The notes under the pieces were generated by a model that was not told where the DNA came from, did not search any database, and saw only the letters and a program-made list of their open reading frames with translations. Positions 62,928-64,000 of a stretch of 64,000 nucleotides of DNA are shown here, piece by piece. Position 1 is the stretch's first letter. Each line of letters opens with the position of its first letter. Source of the DNA: Gemmata massiliana (GTDB taxonomy: Bacteria > Planctomycetota > Planctomycetia > Gemmatales > Gemmataceae); assembly GCF_901538265.1 (NCBI RefSeq), contig NZ_LR593886.1, forward strand, positions 3,270,843 through 3,334,842, given 5' to 3'. The position numbers were made by a program, and so were the translations under genes.

Positions 62928-63478
62928 TCAGAACAGTCGCGCCGACGGCAGCCTCGGGTGAGTAGATACGAGTCCACCGTTCCTCGATTGCCTTCTATCG
63001 GGGAGCTACCCCGGTGGCGCGTTGGTCACAATGCGTACTTTCGGCTCATTGGCGCGCAAACCGCGGTTTCCTCTTTGGGGTGACGGGCTCTCACTCAACC
63101 GTCCATAGTGCGACATCCAGAGACCACTCGAGGCGGTATCGGAGGGATGCCGATTTCCTTCTCTCAGTTGGCGAGGCGCTAGGGTTAGCCGCGCCGGTGA
63201 GCATCTGGCGCGTAGGCAATTGGCTCACGGACGATGAACTGCCCAAGCCAAATCCGGCCGAACGCGTGGCATTTCGCGGTCGCGGCCCCAGTCCTGGGTA
63301 GACCGAAACAATGCCACGCACACCGCCCTTCACCTCGAGTGCGCCAACTTGCCCAGTGGCGGGCTCTGAGAATTCCAATCCACCAAAACCAGCCTCGAAG
63401 CAGAAGACATCCAAGAAGTACCCACCATATCCGCGGGGAAACTCCTCGCTTCACATGGTATTCAACTTCGCGTCTTCT
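62928..63478. other. Region without a supported gene
   Basis: 551 bases between the chimeric frame and the integrase. A minus-strand frame at 63091-63414 (107 residues, beginning MDVFCFEAGFGGLEF) has a plausible Gly-rich N-terminal half but no recognisable domain, so I leave it as a possible remnant. No repeat or hairpin stands out. Confidence 0.35.
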
Positions 63479-64000
63479 CTATTCCCCAAACACCCACTTA
63501 CGGACGAAGTCACTGACGGCCTTGAGGCGCTCGTCACTGATGCGCTCACGGTACACGCTGGCCATGTCGTCGCGCGCGTGCCCCATGATGTGATCCACCG
63601 CAACCTGGTCCTTGGCCTCGCCCCCGATCGTCTCGAACGTATGCCGCAGCGCGTAGAAGTTCTTGTTCCCGGTGATCCCGAGGGCCTTCACGAGTTTGCT
63701 GATTTCCTTCGAGATCGTGCTGTCTTCCAGGTCCGTCTTGTGCCAGCTCGCCCCGCGCACGGTCAGGAACACCAGGCCAGCATCCTCGGGACTCTTCGGC
63801 TCGGGTTGCTTATCGAGTGCGTCTTTGAGCGCCGCAACGGTCTCGGGCCAGAGCGGGCACCGGCGTGTGATCCCGGTCTTGGGGCGGTGGTAGTTCACCC
63901 ACCCGCCCTCGAGGTCGAGCGCGGATCGCGGGAGCGTGCCACAATCCGCGTTCCCGAACCCACAGTTCACCCCGAGCAGAATCATGGCTCGGACCGCGAC
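63479..64000 (-). CDS. Tyrosine recombinase/integrase, C-terminal part (runs off the window)
   Basis: At least 173 residues of a phage-type integrase catalytic domain. The frame is open to the window edge, so the N-terminal and core-binding domains lie outside. Catalytic features include the active-site Lys region PKTGITRR, HxxR-type NFYALRHTFETIGG, the second His in HIMGHARDD and the nucleophile Tyr in MASVYRERI. The first Arg lies beyond or near the edge. The domain appears intact. Integrases of this type insert elements at tRNA genes. The truncated tRNA-Thr at 50057 is a candidate boundary of its element. Confidence 0.85.
   Translation of the reverse strand, partial: VAVRAMILLGVNCGFGNADCGTLPRSALDLEGGWVNYHRPKTGITRRCPLWPETVAALKDALDKQPEPKSPEDAGLVFLTVRGASWHKTDLEDSTISKEISKLVKALGITGNKNFYALRHTFETIGGEAKDQVAVDHIMGHARDDMASVYRERISDERLKAVSDFVRKWVFGE

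Overview
The window looks like chromosome from a planctomycete of the Gemmata group. It is GC-rich throughout. It carries several hallmarks of that group: an adjacent DUF1549/DUF1553 and DUF1501 gene pair, an ECF sigma factor fused through a membrane helix to an extracytoplasmic domain, a BlaI/M56 pair with carboxypeptidase-regulatory-like domains, and two giant surface-type proteins with an N-terminal 'LEDR/MEER' motif followed by FG-GAP repeats. This is a recognition-based inference; no 16S gene or other phylogenetic marker is present. I saw no rRNA, no intact tRNA and no CRISPR array.

Layout. 1-10 kb: PSP1-domain protein, Minf_1886-like protein, an OprP/O-type porin, a cadherin/FG-GAP surface protein on the minus strand, and a BatA/VWA membrane protein. 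10.1-14.0 kb: a lower-GC island with a flotillin-like SPFH protein, whose coiled coil grew by tandem duplication, and a two-helix membrane protein with a degenerate phospholipase-D-like domain. 14-19.5 kb: sbcC, sbcD and a fumarylacetoacetase-family gene on the minus strand. 19.7-32.5 kb: an S41 peptidase homologue that has lost its catalytic Ser and Lys, a histidine phosphatase, an orphan soluble histidine kinase, a GT39-like glycosyltransferase, rfbD, a DUF6263-like protein, a periplasmic-binding-like protein next to a membrane histidine kinase, and uracil-DNA glycosylase. 32.5-38.4 kb: a frameshifted small membrane protein, an SDR and aldo/keto reductase pair, several small membrane proteins and a decayed MscS tail. 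38.6-49.7 kb: blaI-M56, DUF1549/1553-DUF1501, a glycosidase-like secreted protein and the ECF fusion.

From about 50.06 kb to the right edge the character changes. A truncated tRNA-Thr(CGT)-like 5' half is followed by a terminator. Next come a 2.5-kb-residue FG-GAP/RHS protein with an AT-rich variable tip, a one-base-overlapping small downstream gene (probable toxin tip and immunity), and a pile-up of IS66, IS630, IS4 and Tn5-like remnants. A tyrosine integrase running off the right end closes the window. This reads as an integrated, decaying accessory region.

A recurring structural theme is that four convergent gene pairs in the conserved part are each separated by a long, nearly perfect inverted repeat of unique sequence. 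The convergent junction at the right end of the low-GC SPFH island lacks one. The strongest candidates for undescribed biology are the SPFH/PLD-like pair and the RHS tip with its overlapping partner.
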